A stretch of DNA of 64,000 bases from Lewinellaceae bacterium (lineage in GTDB: Bacteria > Bacteroidota > Bacteroidia > Chitinophagales > Saprospiraceae), in the NCBI GenBank assembly GCA_020636025.1, contig JACJYQ010000001.1:248001-312000 (forward strand), read 5' to 3'. The notes beneath the pieces were generated by a model. It searched no databases, was not told the origin of the DNA, and saw only the letters and a program-made list of their open reading frames with translations. The first letter of the stretch is position 1. The number at the start of each line of letters is the position of its first letter. A program made the position numbers and the translations under genes. Positions 60,976 to 64,000 of this stretch are shown piece by piece.

Positions 60976-62031
60976 TTAGGAGGTCGTTTTCAAAGTTAGG
61001 GTAGCTGTGTACCGGTGTGGTTCATCCGATATTTCCAGTTTGTGTTCGTTCGGATATAATATGTCAAGGCGTTGCCGAACATTAACTAGTCCGATTCCAC
61101 CGCTTCGTGGGTGATTTTGTTTAGGAATGTGCTCCACTTTACTGTTTTCAATAAAAAATTCCAATCGATCCTTTTCTGCTTTCAATTTCAGCCTTACAAA
61201 GCCGCCACCGGTGATGTTGTGGTTCAGGCCGTGTTTAAAGCTGTTCTCAAGGAATGGCACAAAAAGCAGCGGAGCTACCATTTGGTCGCCTACCTGCCCT
61301 TCCACCACAAATCGTATGTCGGCATCCTTTGGCTGCCTAAGCCGCTCCAGATCGAGATAATTGTAAATATAGTGAATTTCCTTGCTCAACTGAACTCGGC
61401 GCTCATTGCACTCATACAGCATGTACCTCATGATCTCCGATAGTTTCAACACGATCTCCGGGGCTTTATCGCTTTTCTTTAACGTGAGGGCGTATAAGTT
61501 ATTTAGCGTGTTAAAAAGGAAATGCGGGTTTATCTGACTTTTCAAAAAGCGAAGCTCAGATTGCATGGTTTGAGTGAGCAACACCTGCTTTTCAGTTTGA
61601 TACTGCCACCAGTCCATAATCACTCGCAAACCTGTAGACACAATGGTTACCAATAAATTTCCCCAGAAAATCAATATTTGTTGATCAACCAGACTTTCCC
61701 GGTATCCCGACTGGTCATCAAATTTGAAATACAAAATCAACACCTCAATGGGGGTAACAACGGCACAGGATGCAAGCACAAGACCAAAGTAAATCAATGC
61801 ATGTTTGGCCAGGTAATTGGGGATCAGATACAACAGGTTCAGGTAAACCAGGGTGGCATAAAAGAAAAGTTGTATTAATTCATTGCCAAGTGCAAACCAA
61901 AAATCAACCCCATCGCTCTGGTCAAACCATATCATAAGGCCAAACAGCACCAGCCAGAACAGTCCGTGGTAAACGGGCCTTCTGCTCAAAAACTCATACG
62001 TGCTGTCGAGAAAACTCCTTGTCTTTTTCAT
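60976..62031 (-). CDS. LytS-family sensor histidine kinase
   Basis: 351 residues. The first 150 residues have four membrane helices (LFWLVLFGLMIWF; ELIQLFFYATLVYLNLLYLI; LIYFGLVLASCAVVTPIEVLILYF; ILIFWGNLLVTIVSTGL). A cytoplasmic His_kinase domain has SELRFLKSQINPHFLFNTLNNLYALTL at about 158-184 with the phospho-acceptor H170, then the ATPase domain (PLLFVPFLENSFKHGLNHN, SGGIGLVNVRQRL). Partner of the LytTR regulator just downstream. Signal unknown. Confidence 0.92.
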   Translation of the reverse strand: MKKTRSFLDSTYEFLSRRPVYHGLFWLVLFGLMIWFDQSDGVDFWFALGNELIQLFFYATLVYLNLLYLIPNYLAKHALIYFGLVLASCAVVTPIEVLILYFKFDDQSGYRESLVDQQILIFWGNLLVTIVSTGLRVIMDWWQYQTEKQVLLTQTMQSELRFLKSQINPHFLFNTLNNLYALTLKKSDKAPEIVLKLSEIMRYMLYECNERRVQLSKEIHYIYNYLDLERLRQPKDADIRFVVEGQVGDQMVAPLLFVPFLENSFKHGLNHNITGGGFVRLKLKAEKDRLEFFIENSKVEHIPKQNHPRSGGIGLVNVRQRLDILYPNEHKLEISDEPHRYTATLTLKTTS

Positions 62032-62198
62032 CGGGGAATAATCAACTGCAAAAAACGAGTTATATCAGGGCTCGGTCCTTTATTTTTAGATGAAAAGTGG
62101 AACAAAGGGGATAAAGCGATTGTTTGACAACTTTTCCAGCCAAAAGTATCTGGAATTGTAAATGTGGGTCGAATAGTTAACGAAAACAGATTTCACCC

Positions 62199-62206
62199 TA
62201 CTTTTG
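62199..62206 (+). promoter_or_regulatory. Promoter -7 box for queD-folE
   Basis: TACTTTTG, full match to TAnnTTTG, with TTA at the right distance (19 nt) for the -33 box. Confidence 0.55.
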
Positions 62207-62264
62207 CAGCCGATTTGCAGGTGCTTATCCAAACAAGTGACAAAACCGCCGGTTAAATAGTTAC

Positions 62265-62687
62265 ATGGTTTACATTACAAGAATAGAAAGATTCAATGCT
62301 GCCCATAAGTTATGGGTTGATAAATGGAGCGAGGAGCACAACCGAAAGGTATTTGGAAAATGCAGCAATAAAAACTGGCATGGTCACAACTATACCCTTC
62401 ATGTAACCATCAAAGGCCGCCCTGATCCCGATACTGGTTTTATTATGGATGTCAAAAAACTCAGCACGCTGATCATCAGTGAGGTGATTGAACATCTCGA
62501 CCACAGCAACCTGAACCTTGATGTTGAATTTATCCCAAAAGGAATGCAACCAACCACCGAAAATCTTGTTCTGGTGATCTGGGATCGGTTAAAAGAACCC
62601 ATCGAACAGGCAAATTGCCAGCTTCATGCCATCAAACTCTGGGAGACCGATACCATTTATGCAGAGTATTACGGAGAGAGTTTTTAA
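62265..62687 (+). CDS. queD: 6-carboxytetrahydropterin synthase/6-pyruvoyltetrahydropterin synthase family
   Basis: 140 residues of the QueD/PTPS family. Zinc His are H14 (NAAHKL), H39 and H41 (NWHGHNY); the catalytic Cys is C33 (GKCSNKNWHGH) and the Asp-His pair is D79-H80 (EHLDHSNLN); the Glu in LWETDTIYAEYYG closes the site. Acts on dihydroneopterin triphosphate, the product of FolE, for queuosine or pterin synthesis. The folE gene follows after 127 nt on the same strand, supporting a shared pathway. Queuosine genes queC/queE are not visible here. Confidence 0.85.
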   Translation: MVYITRIERFNAAHKLWVDKWSEEHNRKVFGKCSNKNWHGHNYTLHVTIKGRPDPDTGFIMDVKKLSTLIISEVIEHLDHSNLNLDVEFIPKGMQPTTENLVLVIWDRLKEPIEQANCQLHAIKLWETDTIYAEYYGESF

Positions 62688-62806
62688 TATGATAATGTGA
62701 TAATTAGCTAATTTGATAATGAGCAAAAAGATTATTAAATAGTGAGTAACGACTCGAAAAGTCACTTTTCATTATCGAATTATCATATTATCAAATTAGC
62801 TAATTA
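62688..62806. repeat. AT-rich inverted repeat between queD and folE
   Basis: Perfect 20-bp arms (TAATTAGCTAATTTGATAAT at 62701-62720, complement at 62787-62806) plus further GATAAT words inside. It starts next to the queD stop and ends 8 nt before the folE ATG. Same word family as 775-865. Confidence 0.9.
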
Positions 62807-62814
62807 AACAAATT

Positions 62815-63411
62815 ATGGCTTACAAGAAAAACGACCAATATGATCCGGAGTTGACTGGAAAGTTGATCACGAATTTTCACGATATTCTACAGGAAATAGG
62901 GGAGGATCCGGATAGGGAAGGACTATTGAAAACGCCGGAGAGAGCCGCCAAAGCCATGCAGTTTCTGATGCAGGGCTATGAACAAAACCCTGCGGAGATC
63001 CTTCGTTCGGCCATGTTTGCTGAGGATTACTCAGAGATGGTGTTGGTTAAAGATATTGAAGTGTATTCCTTGTGTGAGCATCACATGTTGCCATTTTTCG
63101 GCAAAGCACATGTCGCTTATATTCCAAATGGTCATATCGTAGGGTTAAGCAAAATTCCGCGTGTGGTGGATGTTTTTGCACGTCGCCTGCAGGTTCAGGA
63201 ACGCCTCACGCTGGAAGTACGCGATGTCATTCAGGAAACATTGAAGCCTTTGGGTGTGGCGGTTGTAATTGAAGCCCGGCACATGTGTATGATGATGCGA
63301 GGTGTTCAAAAGCAAAATTCTGCCACCACAACCTCTGCATTTACCGGCGAATTTTTGAAATCAACCACCAGAGCCGAGTTTTTGAGGTTGATAGATTCAA
63401 AATTACATTGA
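62815..63411 (+). CDS. folE: GTP cyclohydrolase I
   Basis: 198 residues; converts GTP to 7,8-dihydroneopterin triphosphate for folate and pterins. Zinc ligands are visible: C87 and H90 in YSLCEHHMLPFFG and C158 in EARHMCMMMRGV. QEIGEDPDREGLLKTPERAAKAM at about 26-48 and GLSKIPRVVDVFARRLQVQERLT at about 110-132 are family motifs. Full length. Likely cotranscribed with queD. The start is ATG at 62815-62817, right after the inverted repeat. Confidence 0.97.
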   Translation: MAYKKNDQYDPELTGKLITNFHDILQEIGEDPDREGLLKTPERAAKAMQFLMQGYEQNPAEILRSAMFAEDYSEMVLVKDIEVYSLCEHHMLPFFGKAHVAYIPNGHIVGLSKIPRVVDVFARRLQVQERLTLEVRDVIQETLKPLGVAVVIEARHMCMMMRGVQKQNSATTTSAFTGEFLKSTTRAEFLRLIDSKLH

Positions 63412-63416
63412 CCTTT

Positions 63417-64000
63417 ATGGCTTACAGTATGCTAAGCCGAAACCATTCCATTCTTTTAGCTTTTTATCTGATCGCCACCTGTATGCTGGCCTGGATATCT
63501 CGAAATGATCCATTTTTCTGGGACACAGTTCAGCTTGGGTCAAAGCATGCGCATTTTTTCTATGAAAATGGTTTGCATTGGATTCCACTCCCACAGGACA
63601 TTGATTCCGGGCATCCGCCGGTTTTTGGGTATTACCTGGCCATGGTCTGGACTGTTTTTGGGAAATCACTCTTGACTGGCCATGTAGCTATGTTGCCGTT
63701 TTTGTTTGCCAATACAGGCTTGCTTTGGCTAATTGGAAGAAAAATAGCAGGTGATACCTGGGGAGCCTGGCTTCCATTGCTTGTGCTGGCAGATCCGGTG
63801 TTGCTTGGCCAGAGCGTGATGATCAGTCCGGATATAGTGGTCACGACCGGTTTTTTACTAAGTGTGTATGCAGTCCTGGCTAACCGAAAGATATTGTTGA
63901 GTCTGGGTGTACTCATGTTATGTGCCATAAGCATGCGCGGCATGATGACAGCAGCTGCGATTGGCGTATGGGCCATTTTTTTATCCCAAAAACAAACGTT
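63417..64000 (+). CDS. Glycosyltransferase, GT39/PMT-like membrane protein (partial)
   Basis: Open frame from ATG 63417-63419 to the window end (about 194 residues). After a short lead, hydrophobic helices alternate (SILLAFYLIATCMLAWI; HVAMLPFLFANTGLLWLIG; WLPLLVLADPVLLGQSVMISPDIVVTTGFLL; ILLSLGVLMLCAISMRG), and acidic residues lie in the first loop (RNDPFFWDTVQLGSKHAHFF, DIDSGHPPVFGYYLAMVW). This is the layout of dolichyl-phosphate-mannose-protein mannosyltransferase/GT39-like proteins, which move sugars from a lipid carrier. It starts 5 nt after the folE stop. Confidence 0.65.
   Translation, partial: MAYSMLSRNHSILLAFYLIATCMLAWISRNDPFFWDTVQLGSKHAHFFYENGLHWIPLPQDIDSGHPPVFGYYLAMVWTVFGKSLLTGHVAMLPFLFANTGLLWLIGRKIAGDTWGAWLPLLVLADPVLLGQSVMISPDIVVTTGFLLSVYAVLANRKILLSLGVLMLCAISMRGMMTAAAIGVWAIFLSQKQT

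Overview
The window looks like chromosomal DNA from a Bacteroidota bacterium, most likely of the Saprospiria/Lewinella type. Three things point there: two giant secreted proteins ending in the gliding-motility (type IX secretion, type B) C-terminal domain, one of them built of SprB repeats; gene orders and families typical of the phylum (bamD-rpoZ-coaBC, split pntAA/pntAB/pntB, Hc1-like histone, short HPF, LytS/LytT pair); and many promoter -7 boxes of the phylum type TAnnTTTG. Nearly all of the window is core chromosome. I see no rRNA, tRNA, insertion sequence, integrase, prophage or CRISPR array.

Layout. 1-2.1 kb: bamD-rpoZ-coaBC on the minus strand, coaBC cut by the window edge. 2.2-6.8 kb: an arsenite methyltransferase and a proton-translocating transhydrogenase operon with a DinB-like gene between its subunits. 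7-21 kb: a GNAT acetyltransferase, then two convergent surface-protein genes of 3011 and about 1360 residues sharing one strong terminator region. 21-30 kb: a 37-kDa nucleoid-associated protein, four glycosyltransferases, a DUF433 protein, manC and fcl, i.e. a fucose-containing surface polysaccharide locus. 30-34 kb: histone-like protein, accC, truA (with no ordinary start codon), a membrane hydrolase and an orphan phage-tail-tube-like protein. 34-43 kb: sortilin-like beta-propeller protein, icd, waaA, an outer-membrane protein, a glycolate-oxidase-like enzyme and a thioredoxin-like protein. 43-51 kb: a stress cluster with two cation/proton antiporters, HPF, a GNAT-nitrilase fusion, a double universal stress protein and two MscS channels. 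51-57.7 kb: vanadium haloperoxidase-like lipoprotein, TonB receptor, cysK and cysE. 57.8-64 kb: an unknown secreted protein, a lipoprotein, a solitary Cas6, a LytS/LytT two-component pair, queD, folE and a truncated glycosyltransferase of the PMT/GT39 type.

The most interesting signal is in front of cysE-cysK. There is a promoter -7 box, a 29-codon leader ORF with four consecutive cysteine codons, mutually exclusive hairpins, and an intrinsic terminator that ends just before the cysE start. This is the full architecture of a cysteine-sensing transcription attenuator controlling cysteine synthesis. I have not seen it described for this phylum, though I cannot search.

Other notable points: a solitary Cas6 whose catalytic-histidine position appears to be Gln; a set of intergenic inverted repeats made of short tandem words whose arms run up to, or into, stop codons (one is a perfect 36-bp arm pair, and one repeat has become the C-terminus of CysK); SprB repeats that are almost identical in protein but heavily recoded in DNA; and a truA gene whose only upstream start option is a non-canonical codon.
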